A stretch of 64,000 bases of DNA from Pancytospora philotis (lineage: Eukaryota; Microsporidia): assembly GCA_023647555.1 (NCBI GenBank), contig JALRLY010000274.1, positions 87,747-151,746 of the forward strand, written 5' to 3'. Below the pieces are notes generated by a model, which made no database searches, was not told the DNA's origin, and saw only the letters and a list, made by a program, of their open reading frames with translations. Of the stretch, positions 8,067-17,576 are shown piece after piece. The stretch's first letter is position 1. Every line of letters starts with the position of its first letter. The translations under genes were made by a program, and so were the position numbers.

Positions 8067-10415
8067 CTAGCGCCCCTTTGCAAACCAGTCCTTGTTTATC
8101 ACAGTGATGTTCTTCGCGTAGTCTTTGTTTCTACCGCAGGCAATGTGGTCGAACACAATGCTCTGGCTGGAGACATCCACGCTGTCGCGGCCAATCTCGA
8201 GGCTCCCGTCCTTGTAAATGTAAACCGCCCCCGAATTCACGGCGACGTGATCGCAGAAGATCAGATACAGCGCGCGGCAGACCTGGCGCGCCTGCTCCGG
8301 AGAAATCGCACAGACATCAGCAGCCGCTTGCCTGCCCGATATCCTTACGAGATGCTTCGAGAGCTTGCCGATCTCCTGCAGCACCGGTATGCTGAGCCCG
8401 TGCTTTGCGGCGAAGCGCGCCTTGCTCGGCGCCTGGGAGTAGGCGTAGAAGATCTTCAGATGCGCAACGAGATCGCTCGACTCGCCGATGAAGTAGTCGG
8501 AAGCCCTGGGGCGCGCTACGCTGAAGCCCGAAGTCAGGATGGCGGCGATGACAGCGAGATGCGAGAAGATCGGCTCGGTGCCCGGCAGGCAGAGCAGCCT
8601 AGCATATCGCGGGGGAATCGCGTAGCGCGACATCTCCTTGCCGAGCGCAGTCACGATGCCCGACCCGTCCAGGGCGCCCATGCGCTGGAGCGACGCCACT
8701 GCGTCCGCCACGGTCTCCACGCCCACCGGGGTGACCAGCGGAAAGGCCATGAAATTCTCCACGCCGCTGACTTTGAGCTGCAGCAGCGTGCCGTCGATCG
8801 GCTCGAGCTGAATCTGCGGCACGTTCTTCGCGTTGAAGGCCTCGTATGTCGGGCCGCTGTAGATGCGGAAGCACACGCCAGGCCCCGTGCGTCCTGCGCG
8901 CCCCATCCGCTGCCTGGCGCTGCTCTTGCTGATGAACCCAACCTGGTACTTCACGCAGTGCTCGTCCTGGATCTTGAACTTGGCGCGCCCGCTGTCGATA
9001 ACGAACACCACGTCGCTGATCGTGATGGACGTCTCAGCGATGTTCGTCGCCAGCACGACCTTCCTGTTCGCATACGCGCTGTACACGCGGGCCTGCTCGT
9101 CCTTGCTCAGCGCCGAGTGCAGCGGCAGGACCGTGAGGTCCCTGTCCAGGCCATCGAGCCGCGACTTCAGCGTGTAAATGTCCTCCTTGCTCGGCAGGAA
9201 CACCAGGATGCTCGCCTTCTCATCGTTCACGACCTCGACAGGCACGTCCGCCATGCTGCCGTACGCCTTTCTTTTCTTCTTGCCGGCGCCTACATAATCG
9301 ACGATGCCCAGAATCTTGCTCTGCACCGCCGATAGATAGTCCTCCTCCGTGCGCTCCTCGTAGAACACGCTCACCTTGTGGCTCTTGCCCGCAAGGCTGA
9401 TTCTGTGAAAGTCGCCGAGCACGCCCCGGAAGTCCTCGACGTCCACCGTCGCGCTCATCAGCACGAGTCTGAGCGGGTTGCCCTGTGCGTAGCGCAGCTT
9501 GACGATCTTGCTGAGCAGCCCGATCAGTATGTCGATCGTAACGGTGCGCTCGTGCACCTCATCGAGGATGATAACGGAGTAGCTGGACAGCAAGAAATCT
9601 GCCTGTATCTCGCGGAAGAGCACGCCCTCGGTGACCACCTTGATCCGGGTGCTCCCGCACACGCTGCTCTCGTACTTTATCTTGTAGCCGCAAAGACCCT
9701 CGTTCAGCTCGCAGTTGATCCGCTCGGCAATCGAGACAGCCGCCAGTCTGCGGGGCTGCGTCACGCCGATCAGCCCCTTGCCGCGGAAGCCATTCTCGAG
9801 CAGGAACTGCGGCAGCTGCGTCGTCTTACCGCAGCCGGTGTCGCCCTGGACAAACGTGATCAGGTTTGCTTTGATCCGGGACACTATCTCGGCCTCCTCG
9901 TAGAAGATCGGGAGCTGCTTCCGCTGGTCCTGCACGGCCTCGAGCCGCGAGCCGCACCTTTCCACCACGAACACCTCAGAGAGAAGGAGCGCATCGGCGG
10001 GCTCATTCGGGTCGCTTGTATGCTCGTCTTCGTTTCTAATAGCGGTGCGGTCCAGTGCCGCCTGGAGAAGCCCGTCGTCCGCGATCTCTTCTCCGCCGTT
10101 AATAACCGCGGCTGTAGTCTCCTCGCGCTCCTGACCAGCATCCTCTGGTGCTGAATTATCAGCTGAATTACCACACAAATCGTCGCTTCCAGTTACCGAA
10201 GTGCTCTCTGCATCCTCAAACAGCCGCTTCTCGAACGTATCGCCCTTGGGCTTAGCTTTAGCCTTCCTGACCTTTGTCTTGATCAGCTTTATGTTGCTGC
10301 TCTGCTTCTCGCTGCCAGAGATCTCGACCAGCTGCTTGTAGAGATCGTCGCGCCGGGCCTGCTGCTTCTTCTTGTCGAGATACTTCTGCAGCAGCTTTTC
10401 CTTCTTGCCGATCAT
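8067..10415 (-). CDS. ECM16: DEAH-box RNA helicase, Dhr1/ECM16 (DHX37) type
   Basis: 782 aa. It contains motif I GDTGCGKTT (~residue 190), motif II DEVH (~283), motif III SAT, TNIAETSIT and QRMGRAGR (~498), then winged-helix/ratchet (HA2) and OB regions. These define a DEAH RNA helicase. The N-terminal block KKEKLLQKYLDKKKQQARRDDLYKQL resembles the start of Dhr1/DHX37. The late 'FAAKHGLSIPVLQEIGKLSKHL' also fits that subfamily, which releases U3 snoRNA from pre-40S ribosomes in the nucleolus. It is much shorter than yeast Ecm16. The start at 10415 follows AAAATTTTTGGGC; the frame upstream lacks similarity. DHX37 versus another DEAH member is the main uncertainty. Confidence 0.75.
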   Translation of the reverse strand: MIGKKEKLLQKYLDKKKQQARRDDLYKQLVEISGSEKQSSNIKLIKTKVRKAKAKPKGDTFEKRLFEDAESTSVTGSDDLCGNSADNSAPEDAGQEREETTAAVINGGEEIADDGLLQAALDRTAIRNEDEHTSDPNEPADALLLSEVFVVERCGSRLEAVQDQRKQLPIFYEEAEIVSRIKANLITFVQGDTGCGKTTQLPQFLLENGFRGKGLIGVTQPRRLAAVSIAERINCELNEGLCGYKIKYESSVCGSTRIKVVTEGVLFREIQADFLLSSYSVIILDEVHERTVTIDILIGLLSKIVKLRYAQGNPLRLVLMSATVDVEDFRGVLGDFHRISLAGKSHKVSVFYEERTEEDYLSAVQSKILGIVDYVGAGKKKRKAYGSMADVPVEVVNDEKASILVFLPSKEDIYTLKSRLDGLDRDLTVLPLHSALSKDEQARVYSAYANRKVVLATNIAETSITISDVVFVIDSGRAKFKIQDEHCVKYQVGFISKSSARQRMGRAGRTGPGVCFRIYSGPTYEAFNAKNVPQIQLEPIDGTLLQLKVSGVENFMAFPLVTPVGVETVADAVASLQRMGALDGSGIVTALGKEMSRYAIPPRYARLLCLPGTEPIFSHLAVIAAILTSGFSVARPRASDYFIGESSDLVAHLKIFYAYSQAPSKARFAAKHGLSIPVLQEIGKLSKHLVRISGRQAAADVCAISPEQARQVCRALYLIFCDHVAVNSGAVYIYKDGSLEIGRDSVDVSSQSIVFDHIACGRNKDYAKNITVINKDWFAKGR

Positions 10416-10656
10416 GGGCCGGTCAGCGCCCAAAAATTTTAACGGCAACGCGCGAGGCAATCGTTTAGCGCGGCAGCGTATCGGCGTTGTGTGCACGGCA
10501 CCGCACGCTGAAAGAAGCCGATTTGCACCGCACCATTTGCAAAACTCCTACGCATCTCGTAAGATCTGCAAAAATGGCATCGATTACAGATTTTACAGGT
10601 CAAAAAACGGCCAGCCGATAACGCACGTCGCAGCTGAACAGAGCTATCTTTGCAAA

Positions 10657-10664
10657 TTTATTTA
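10657..10664 (-). terminator. Stop codon overlapping a polyadenylation signal
   Basis: The E2 gene ends TATAAATAAA, so the TAA stop and an AATAAA signal share bases. Several other genes here have AATAAA or ATTAAA within a few bases of the stop, consistent with very short 3' UTRs. Confidence 0.6.
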
Positions 10665-11180
10665 TAGGTGGCTGCGCACGAACTCAACGTCCTTGTCGTT
10701 GGCAAGCGCCCCCTCGCTGGCGTACCGCTTCGTCCACTCCTGCGCGATGCGGTTGTACTCGTTGCGGTTGTTGATGAACTTGTCGGCCGCCTCCTTGTTC
10801 AGCGGGTCGTTCGGGTTCGGGTCGAGCAGCAGCGACACGATCGAAATAAGCACCTTGTCGATGGTCAGCGCAGGGCTCCACTGCGTCTTGAGAATGTCGA
10901 TGCACAGGTACTTATTTACAATGTTGCAGTGGTAGATCTTGGTCAGAAACTCGATCCGCGGCGGCTTGAAGGGATAGTCCGACGGGAAGACGATCGAGAG
11001 CTTGAACACGCCGCCCGCGTATATCGAGTCGGCGGGCCCGAAAATGATGGCCTGCCACTTCAGTATGTCGCTCTCGTCGACGGGCGCCGCGCTCACGTTC
11101 GGCGGCGGCGCGTTGGTCATTGTTAGGAGCTCCTTCATGATCCGCTTTGTTGTTGCCTGGTTTCCGGACGTCGCGACCAT
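10662..11180 (-). CDS. UBC4: Ubiquitin-conjugating enzyme E2, UBC4/5 type
   Basis: 172 aa. The whole E2 core is present: 'ILKWQAIIFGPADSIYAGGVFKLSI', 'FPSDYPFKPP' and 'DILKTQWSPALTI', with catalytic Cys93 in NKYLCID. This is closest to the UBC4/UBC5 group, which hands ubiquitin to RING ligases in the cytosol and nucleus. The usual HPN motif reads His84-Cys85-Asn86, so the Pro is replaced but the Asn is kept. There is a ~20-residue C-terminal extension beyond the normal end (ASEGALANDKDVEFVRSHL). The start at 11180 follows AAAAATTTACCCT. Confidence 0.9.
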   Translation of the reverse strand: MVATSGNQATTKRIMKELLTMTNAPPPNVSAAPVDESDILKWQAIIFGPADSIYAGGVFKLSIVFPSDYPFKPPRIEFLTKIYHCNIVNKYLCIDILKTQWSPALTIDKVLISIVSLLLDPNPNDPLNKEAADKFINNRNEYNRIAQEWTKRYASEGALANDKDVEFVRSHL

Positions 11181-11193
11181 AGGGTAAATTTTT
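11181..11193 (-). promoter_or_regulatory. AAATTT + CCC start signal of UBC4-like gene
   Basis: On the coding strand, AAAAATTTACCCT abuts the ATG. The AAATTT-like and CCC-like blocks are the known microsporidian start-proximal signals. Confidence 0.7.
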
Positions 11194-11399
11194 GGAGCGC
11201 TTTTGAAACAGAGGGAGCCTCGCCGCCGTCATAGCGTAACGACATGGCGGCGCTGCGCGGCGGCTGGGCGGGCCAGCAACGGCCGCAGAAAACAGCAGCA
11301 CGAAAGCAACACGGCCGCGTACACCGAGCATAAACATAACAGCGACGCAATAAAAGCAACGGAGAGATAACATACACAGTGGAGCTATGGAAACTAAGT

Positions 11400-11837
11400 T
11401 TAATCAGCAATGATAGCCTTGCCGCCAGCACCGACGATCTCCTGCTCGGCGTTCTTAGTGAAGTAACGCGCCTTCACAATGACCGGCCTGTCGAGCGACA
11501 GCTTGCCGCCGATCACGACGTGGTAGCCGAAGGCACGCGCATCGATGACCGGGACCTCGTCGTTCGCCATGAAGCTCCGCCGCTGCTCGGCAGGGATGAG
11601 GCTCCACAGCTTGGCCGCGCTGATCTCCTTCGCCCACAGCGCGTTCTTCTTGATGTGATAGATGTCCTGGCCGCGCTTTCCGAAGTGGTCCGGGTGGTAC
11701 CGCTGGAACCACGTCTTCATGAACTTCATACCACCGCACTTACCTCTACCGCTCGGGTGCTTCCTGTGCTTGTTCGTTCTACCATAACCGTGGGAGACTT
11801 TACCTCTCAGTTTACGGGACTTTTTCTCCTGGGACAT
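11400..11837 (-). CDS. RPL28: 60S ribosomal protein uL15 (RPL27A/yeast L28)
   Basis: 145 aa, close to the usual 148-149. The N-terminus has the basic, Gly-rich segment [31 protein letters not shown] characteristic of eukaryotic uL15, followed by [14 protein letters not shown] and the conserved C-terminal 'GYHVVIGGK...VIVKARYF'. It is a structural protein of the large ribosomal subunit. The ATG at 11837 is chosen over the upstream in-frame codon because it follows AAAATTTACCCACAGC. No intron was seen. Confidence 0.95.
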   Translation of the reverse strand: MSQEKKSRKLRGKVSHGYGRTNKHRKHPSGRGKCGGMKFMKTWFQRYHPDHFGKRGQDIYHIKKNALWAKEISAAKLWSLIPAEQRRSFMANDEVPVIDARAFGYHVVIGGKLSLDRPVIVKARYFTKNAEQEIVGAGGKAIIAD

Positions 11838-12322
11838 GCTGTGGGTAAATTTTCGCAAAATTTTTATTCAAAAAATTCAACGACTCGCGGCGGCACGCAA
11901 GCGTCCGCGGGTGCTTCGCGCGTCAATCCATGCTTGAATCGCGACTTCGCTGGCCACTAGCAATATCTTCAGCCATCGGCCCTGCAATCTCCGGAGATGG
12001 AGCTGCATTTCCACTCTATTGCCGGGCTAGAATGCAACTACAATGCCGAGTGTACTGTTGGCTTATTCCATATACAGTGCTATTGAACGGCTGCGCTCGG
12101 TCCCAGCGTATCCATAGAAGCTCTTCTGAAGTTGCCGCAGGTGAGGATCAAAAGTTTTTTCAACTGCACATGCCGGATTCTGGGAGCGGGACAGAACATT
12201 AAAGTGTTTCCGGATGTATGGAGTTTCTCTGCCACAACCGCATGCGGCTAGCGTATAATAACACAGTTTGTTCTGACAAATTTAGTAACTGGGCTGCGGA
12301 CACGTGCGCAGCTTCAGAAGCG
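11838..12322. other. 485-bp gap between RPL28 start and TIM50-like end
   Basis: No convincing coding frame, tRNA or structured RNA was recognised. A short plus-strand frame (11930-12202) has no similarity I recognise and no start signal. It must contain the uL15 promoter. Confidence 0.4.
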
Positions 12323-13207
12323 CTAGAAGACGACGCTTTTGAGGAACTTGAAAAGCGGAGCATACCTGTCCTTGCCGGGCTCCTGCCCGCGCATCTGCTC
12401 CATGCCCAGCCGCGCGCCCGCGTACTCTTTGGCCTTGTGCGCGTTGACGTCCTGCAGCTTGCGCTCGAAGGCCCCTCCGCTGAAGAGGTTGCGCTGCTTG
12501 AACAGGCGGCACTGGACTGCCCTGAACTTCTCAAAAAAGCCGGCGCCCGCGTAGGAGCGAATGGTCGGTCTGTAGTCGCGCGGGTTCATGAAGTAGAGAT
12601 TGCTGAAGAAGTGCACCAAATCAAGAAGCGCAGCGTCGCCCTTTCCGGCCCAGCGGGGCAGCAGCAGCGTGTTGTCTTTGAACGCCTCGTTGTACTCGCC
12701 TGCCGCCGTCGCGACGACCACGGTCTTCTCCAACGGCCTGTTCAGGTTGCATGGCAGGAAGGCGCGCTTGTCGCCCACCGATAGGCGGTACGAGATGCAG
12801 CCGAACGGGTCCAGCTTGGCCAGCAGCGGGAAGTTCCTGGCTGAGGGCATCTCGGAAATGCTGACCAGCTCGTAGTGGCTGACGAGGTTGTACAGCATTT
12901 CCTCGCAGAACGCGCGCCGGTAGGTGATAAAGTTGAAGTTGCTGAAGCTGAATTTCTCGCAGTAGAGGAGGTTTTTGCAGTCGAATAGGATCACGGGCTT
13001 CGGCGCTGCCTGGGGCGGGATGGTGGGGACCGCTCCGTCCTCGAATACTGCGCGCACCAGCCGTTGTGCGAGGGACGGGCCAGCCCCCGCTGTGTGCCCG
13101 GGCCTGCTGCCTATTGACAGCTGGCGCAGCAGCTTGGGTATTCTCAAGATAAGCCTGAGCGCCGGGGAAGATTCCTGCACCGCAGGGCCGCTGCTCTCCA
13201 TGGCCAT
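12323..13207 (-). CDS. TIM50: TIM50-like mitosomal import receptor (FCP1-fold)
   Basis: 294 aa. The central domain (~residues 70-200) matches the Tim50/FCP1-like fold: PVILFDCKNLLYC in place of the catalytic DxDxT, then 'YELVSISEMPSARNFPLLAKLDPFGCISYRLSV', 'NRPLEKTVVVATAAGEY' and 'LLPRWAGKGDAALLDLVHFFSNLY'. These correspond in order to Tim50 strands, including 'LDP.G..SYRLF' and 'W.G..D..L..LIPFL'. Tim50 guides preproteins from TOM to TIM23 at the inner membrane, and here it would act in the mitosome. The N-terminal ~55 residues are basic and could hold a targeting sequence, but no strong TM helix is visible. The catalytic aspartates are not conserved. Start at 13207; ATTTTT lies ~20 bp upstream. 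Confidence 0.75.
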   Translation of the reverse strand: MAMESSGPAVQESSPALRLILRIPKLLRQLSIGSRPGHTAGAGPSLAQRLVRAVFEDGAVPTIPPQAAPKPVILFDCKNLLYCEKFSFSNFNFITYRRAFCEEMLYNLVSHYELVSISEMPSARNFPLLAKLDPFGCISYRLSVGDKRAFLPCNLNRPLEKTVVVATAAGEYNEAFKDNTLLLPRWAGKGDAALLDLVHFFSNLYFMNPRDYRPTIRSYAGAGFFEKFRAVQCRLFKQRNLFSGGAFERKLQDVNAHKAKEYAGARLGMEQMRGQEPGKDRYAPLFKFLKSVVF

Positions 13208-13552
13208 AGCGGAGCAGCAGAAAAATTATCAGATAGCGAGCTTGATGGAAGAAAGCGTAAGCGCCTGAGGCGTTCATTAAACCGTGCACCTTGCAACGGT
13301 AGCGCGGCTGCTGAAATATTACCGCATTGATTGAAGTTTGCTAGCGATGGACACGCCCGCCAATGTATCCGTTGGGACTTTTGGCCCTGTATTTTATATA
13401 AAAATGATTTCCAGATTTTTTCTGCTACTGATCGTAGCTTTGATGCATTCGCAAAGGCTGAACAGCCTGGGGCTACTCATCCGGCGCTGCCGGCGGCATT
13501 CTGCAGCGGTTGGTCGCCACCGGATAAGTCGGCCACAAAATTTTAGCGCCCA
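13208..13552. other. Divergent promoter region of TIM50-like and NIP7 genes
   Basis: 345 bp. It contains a short ATG frame at 13347-13565 (72 aa, one hydrophobic stretch) that runs into the NIP7 start; it is probably not a gene. ACAAAATTTTAGCGCCC at 13536-13551 is the NIP7 start signal. Confidence 0.5.
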
Positions 13553-14083
13553 ATGCGCACGCTGACCGAGGAGGAGGAGAAAAAAGTCATGACTAAGCTG
13601 CAGAACTTCATCGGCGACGCGGTCAAGGACCTGCTTGAGGACAGCAAGCTGTATTTCAACAACCAGAAGGTGCTTCTTCTTTCCGAGAAAATGCTGAAGG
13701 CGACGTCGCAGATCAGACGCAAGGAGATCATATGCGCCGGCCCGATCATCGGCAAGTTCACGAAGGGCGCAAACTTCCGTATCACGATAACGGCGCTCCA
13801 CACGCTGCACAAGTACGCGCTGCACAAGGTGTGGATCAAGGCCTCTGCGGAGATGAATTTCCTGTACGGCAACAACGCGCTGCGCTCGCACGTGTCCAAG
13901 ATCTCTGAGAGCATACCCATCAACGCGGGTGTGTTCGTCTACAACCACCAGGACGTCCCGCTCGGCTTCGGACTGATTGCGCTGAACAACAACTCCTACC
14001 AGAAGGCGCGCGGCGGAGACATCGTGGTGCTTTCGCAGGCCGACAACGGCGAGTACGTGCGCAACGAGACTGCGGTTGCTTAA
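13553..14083 (+). CDS. NIP7: 60S ribosome biogenesis protein NIP7
   Basis: 176 aa, about the family length of 180. It begins MRTLTEEEEKKVMTKLQNFIG, as NIP7 proteins do. It carries 'GPIIGKFTKGANFRITITALHTL...KYALHKVWIKASAEMNFLYGNNALRSHVSKI' and the C-terminal PUA domain, with 'PINAGVFVYNHQDVPLGFG' and 'VVLSQADNGEYVRNE'. NIP7 is a nucleolar RNA-binding factor needed for 27S pre-rRNA processing. The start is fixed by homology and by AAAATTTTAGCGCCC just upstream. Confidence 0.95.
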   Translation: MRTLTEEEEKKVMTKLQNFIGDAVKDLLEDSKLYFNNQKVLLLSEKMLKATSQIRRKEIICAGPIIGKFTKGANFRITITALHTLHKYALHKVWIKASAEMNFLYGNNALRSHVSKISESIPINAGVFVYNHQDVPLGFGLIALNNNSYQKARGGDIVVLSQADNGEYVRNETAVA

Positions 14084-14248
14084 GCGGCAGCGCGATCAAT
14101 AAAGTCATATTTTTATTGCCGCAGTGCTGGTTTTTGTTCACAGTATGGGGTTTCAATGGTGGGAGTAGGTATCAACAAAGGTCTTATTTGTCCATTGCGG
14201 CACAGGGTCGGTGCTTGATTAAGAAAACCCAAAGCATTGGATGCGGAA
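14084..14248. other. Gap downstream of NIP7, no gene seen
   Basis: Short tail after NIP7 with AATAAA at 14098. Longer frames crossing here on the plus strand have no start signal. The rest of the NIP7-to-next-gene gap (to 14500) contains the paired mini-frames listed next and nothing else recognised. Confidence 0.4.
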
Positions 14249-14414
14249 CTAGGCGTAGAGCCCCGGCGAGTCTTCCAGCTGTGCCAGCAAGGCCATTGGC
14301 AACGCAATCGTTGCGACGAACGCAAAGAAAGTTGCCATCCTGCCCCATCTAACGCCTGGCACGAGCAATGCGGTTCATAAACAATATTCCTGCAAGACCG
14401 ATGATATTAAACAT
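14249..14414 (-). other. Pair of tiny hydrophobic frames: possible split or frameshifted two-TM microprotein
   Basis: The frame from the ATG at 14414 reads MFNIIGLAGILFMNRIARARR and stops at 14349. In another frame, from 14338 to 14249, it reads MATFFAFVATIALPMALLAQ...SPGLYA. Joined conceptually around the TAG, they would form a ~54-residue protein with two hydrophobic segments around an Arg-rich turn. The layout is loosely reminiscent of the TMEM167/Kish family, but that is weak. A TATATAAA lies just before the first ATG. It could be a pseudogene, a frameshift, an intron-split gene or chance. Confidence 0.25.
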
Positions 14415-14500
14415 ACTTTATATAGCAGCGCGCACTAAGCAGTCAAAACTGCGCCAAAGCTGGTCGGCACCGCCCGTGCTCTAGTGCCTGCAGCCAACGG

Positions 14501-17305
14501 CTATAGGATTTCCGATCTTCCCATGGCGGATGCACGGCACTCCTTGCCCGTGGACAGCCGCGACTCAGCCTTGGCCTTCTCCAGCGATGCTTTGATGTGT
14601 CCGAAAGAAAGCGAGGAGGATTTGTCCGCGACAGCCATGCTGCAGGCCGCAGTCAGCGCCTCGTGCATGAGAGCATCCAGACAGATGAGCACGTAGTCTG
14701 ACATCTCAGCACTTAAACAGGCAGAGCTACTGCCCAGCAGGCTCTGCAGCCGCGGCCTTTCGATGCCAGATTTACCCACTGTGCTGTACTTGTAAGCCGA
14801 AGCGCCTCGCTGCGGCCTGTCGCCACGGGGCTTGGCATCGTTTTTGATTGCGAGGCTGCGCACCGGGTCCTCTGGTACGGGCTGGACATCGCTGCGGAAC
14901 TCAAAAGCGCTCCCAAAGCCATGGCTGCTTGCCGGCGGCGCGCCCCAGCCCCGCATCGCAAGCTGCGGACTCAAAGGACTGGTATGCTCAGAGAAAGCGG
15001 CACCGGTGCTCGGGCTATCAGGCACTATGAGCCCGGTGTTCTTGCGCCGGCGCTTCTGCAGCGGTGAGTCTGGCGACTGTACGCTGGTTGCCCTGTCTAC
15101 GTACGAGAAAACATTATTGCGCACCAGGCCGTCCAGCTGTTCCATCCGGAGCCGACAGTCCACTCTACGGGCGGACGGCTCCTCACTCTGGATGTTGCCT
15201 GGAGCGGCAGGGCCATAGGGATAAGCAGGCCCCGCCGCGGTACTTGCTGGCGCAGCAAACAGTGAGGACCCATCTCTGCCAGGTACCGATGATTTATGCG
15301 TCGGGCGTGAGCCGCCTGCAGCTGCTTTGGACTGCTGGGGAGCTTTGGCGGTGCGGCGTGCGGGTGCGCTTGTCTGGCCGCCCTGGATAGCGCTTTTCTG
15401 GTTTTGCTTCGCGGGCCGCGCATCAATCCGTGCATTGTTCGCTCCGTATGCCAGCTCATCACGCATGAGGCTGGCGGAGCCCGCAACAGCCGGATCGTGG
15501 GGGAAGGAAAAATGCGGGTCGACAGACCCATACGTATGCCCTGAGCTGTTGCCGTAGGCGGGGCTGAATGATGGGCTTTCTGGAACGTGTGACGCGCCGT
15601 ACTGCCTCTGGTGCGCCGCGGCTGCCTGGGCCCGTGCGGATAAATCGCGCGGCGAGATGGGGGATGTCATCGGCCCGCCCGCCTGAGCCGGAGAGAGCGC
15701 TTGGTTGCACAGCTGGGGTGATGAGCAGTAGCCGCGGGACGGCAGCAGATGCTCCGGCGGGGCACCGTAGCCGCGCGCGTATGCATGGCCAGGGCCCTTG
15801 GGGAACTGGGGAGAAGCGAAGGCATACTGGTTGTAGAACGAGCCGGGCGTTGACGCGCCACCGTACGGCTGCACTCCAGCCCCGAAGCCTGGTGATTTAA
15901 GCGGATCGGAGACACAGAACGGCGCATCGGAACGCTGGAAGTACGGCGAAGGCTCCCTACTGAAGCCCTGCGCATGCCCGGTCGGCCCCGGTGGATAGAA
16001 CGGTGAATTTTGCTCCATGGCAGGCCGGCCGCTATAGAACGGAGCGGGGCGTGCGCCTCCGACCGGCCCGTGAATGTTCGCGTGGCCAGGACTGCGTGGA
16101 GACCTGGGGGCAGCCGGCCGCGGTGTCCCTGCGTAGTTTGCATGCGCGCCGTCGCTATATTGACCAGAATCAGCGTTGCTCGAGGTCTGGCTCTCGTGCA
16201 TCCGCGGCGTGGGCGGGTAATATCCCCTGGGAGACGGTGCAATGGCGCGCGGTGCTGGGCTGGCATAGCTGCTGGCATGCGTGGAGGCTGGCGACCGCTG
16301 CGCAAAATACTCGTTCTCCGAAGCACCAGGTGCAATGTAGGGGCGCCCCGCATAGGCGCCGCCAAAGCGCTGGGAGGTAAACCCACGCGGATCGGCATCG
16401 TCCGTCCAAGCTACGCCAGTGAATGGCCTCGTCGAGCCTTCTTCGAGCGAATGCCGCCGATCGTCGTAGTACTGCGCATCCAACGCAGCAGGCCCGCCGG
16501 GATGAGTGAAATACATCTCTGAGTCGCGCGCTGCGCCTTTGGGACCATAGTAGAAACTCCCTGCGCCCTGTACGCGGCGGCCCGTCTCGTCTGGCCGGTT
16601 CCAGGCGCTTCCCTCCTGGTATGGCGAATAAGCCTGGCCTGTCTCATCTGTCCGCTGGCGCTGAGTGCGAGGGGAAGTATCGCCATCTCTATTGAATGAG
16701 TGCCTGTGATCGCCCAGATAATGCCCAGCCTGCGCCCGCTCAGTCCAATCTCCGCTGCGCGCCCGCTCCGCAAGGGCCTCGTCCTCGGCTAGCATCGTGG
16801 CACCGCTGGACACGCCGTCGGCCACCGGACTGCTGTTTTTGTACTGCGGCGAGTCCGTGCCCATGTAGGAGCTCTCATCGCTCCCGTTCCGCGGCAACTC
16901 GGGACTCTGCTTCCGGCCCTCGCTGAGCCTGAAGGCGATCGCGTCCATCTCGAGGTTGCTCAGCGTCGACTCGCGATACTCCCTCGCTATCTCGGCCGGG
17001 CTGCGCGCGCCCACGCCGCTTTTGCCCATGCTCACCATCTGCTCGCGGCTCCAGCTCAGGTAGTCCTCCACTGAAAATTTGCCTGCTCCGTTTTTCCTTG
17101 GCCGGATAAAATTTTTACACTTCTCATTGAAATTTTCCAATTTGGTCATCACCTCAACGTACTGCTCGTACTCCGGCTTGGACAGCCCGCGCCCGACACG
17201 GAGCCGCTCGTACTTTTTCTTCTGCTTGTTGAGCGCGTCGAACATGTACTTCAGCCGCTCCGCCTTCTCCTTTAGGCTCATCATACTTTCCGGCTCCTTA
17301 TTCAT
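14501..17305 (-). CDS. Large Pro/Ser/Gly-rich low-complexity protein with possible histone-fold C-terminus
   Basis: 934 aa. Residues ~1-65 are charged and helical (LKEKAERLKYMFDALNKQKKKYERLRV...KLENFNEKCKNFI). Residues ~130-790 are disordered, rich in P, S, G, A and Y with many SP sites. Near residue 810 there is a basic 'KRRRKNTG' stretch that could be a nuclear signal. The C-terminal part 'RPRLQSLLGSS..CLSAEMSDYVLICLDALMHEALTAACSMA' has the helix pattern of a histone-fold subunit of the ADA1/TAF4 kind. That suggests a transcription co-activator such as TFIID or SAGA, but the assignment is weak. The start at 17305 follows AAAAAATTACCCCATC. It is the least constrained sequence among the GC-rich genes here. 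Confidence 0.75.
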   Translation of the reverse strand: MNKEPESMMSLKEKAERLKYMFDALNKQKKKYERLRVGRGLSKPEYEQYVEVMTKLENFNEKCKNFIRPRKNGAGKFSVEDYLSWSREQMVSMGKSGVGARSPAEIAREYRESTLSNLEMDAIAFRLSEGRKQSPELPRNGSDESSYMGTDSPQYKNSSPVADGVSSGATMLAEDEALAERARSGDWTERAQAGHYLGDHRHSFNRDGDTSPRTQRQRTDETGQAYSPYQEGSAWNRPDETGRRVQGAGSFYYGPKGAARDSEMYFTHPGGPAALDAQYYDDRRHSLEEGSTRPFTGVAWTDDADPRGFTSQRFGGAYAGRPYIAPGASENEYFAQRSPASTHASSYASPAPRAIAPSPRGYYPPTPRMHESQTSSNADSGQYSDGAHANYAGTPRPAAPRSPRSPGHANIHGPVGGARPAPFYSGRPAMEQNSPFYPPGPTGHAQGFSREPSPYFQRSDAPFCVSDPLKSPGFGAGVQPYGGASTPGSFYNQYAFASPQFPKGPGHAYARGYGAPPEHLLPSRGYCSSPQLCNQALSPAQAGGPMTSPISPRDLSARAQAAAAHQRQYGASHVPESPSFSPAYGNSSGHTYGSVDPHFSFPHDPAVAGSASLMRDELAYGANNARIDARPAKQNQKSAIQGGQTSAPARRTAKAPQQSKAAAGGSRPTHKSSVPGRDGSSLFAAPASTAAGPAYPYGPAAPGNIQSEEPSARRVDCRLRMEQLDGLVRNNVFSYVDRATSVQSPDSPLQKRRRKNTGLIVPDSPSTGAAFSEHTSPLSPQLAMRGWGAPPASSHGFGSAFEFRSDVQPVPEDPVRSLAIKNDAKPRGDRPQRGASAYKYSTVGKSGIERPRLQSLLGSSSACLSAEMSDYVLICLDALMHEALTAACSMAVADKSSSLSFGHIKASLEKAKAESRLSTGKECRASAMGRSEIL

Positions 17306-17576
17306 GATGGGGTAATTTTTTGCGCTGCAGTTGAGGAGCCGGTGGTGCTGCGCTTAGTCAAGAAGGAAAGGAGTGGGCAGCGAATCCTCGCCTGTGCTGT
17401 GCTCTGCTCAGTGCGCTAAAAATTTGTGGCACTGACGTGAAAGCCGGGCTTTGACAGGTGCAGACCTGCGCGATCACCCCGATTTAACCCCCTGTTGGAG
17501 TGCGTATTAAGATATGCACCATTGATTAGGTAAATCAAACACACCTAGCAGGAATGAACGCACAAATTTAAAACGA

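Noticed and set aside
8001..9335. 444-codon plus-strand frame
   Set aside because: Antisense shadow of the DEAH helicase, whose motifs are all on the minus strand.
13347..13565. 72-codon ATG frame with a hydrophobic stretch just before NIP7
   Set aside because: Runs through the NIP7 start signal and first codons, lacks its own start signal and resembles nothing known.
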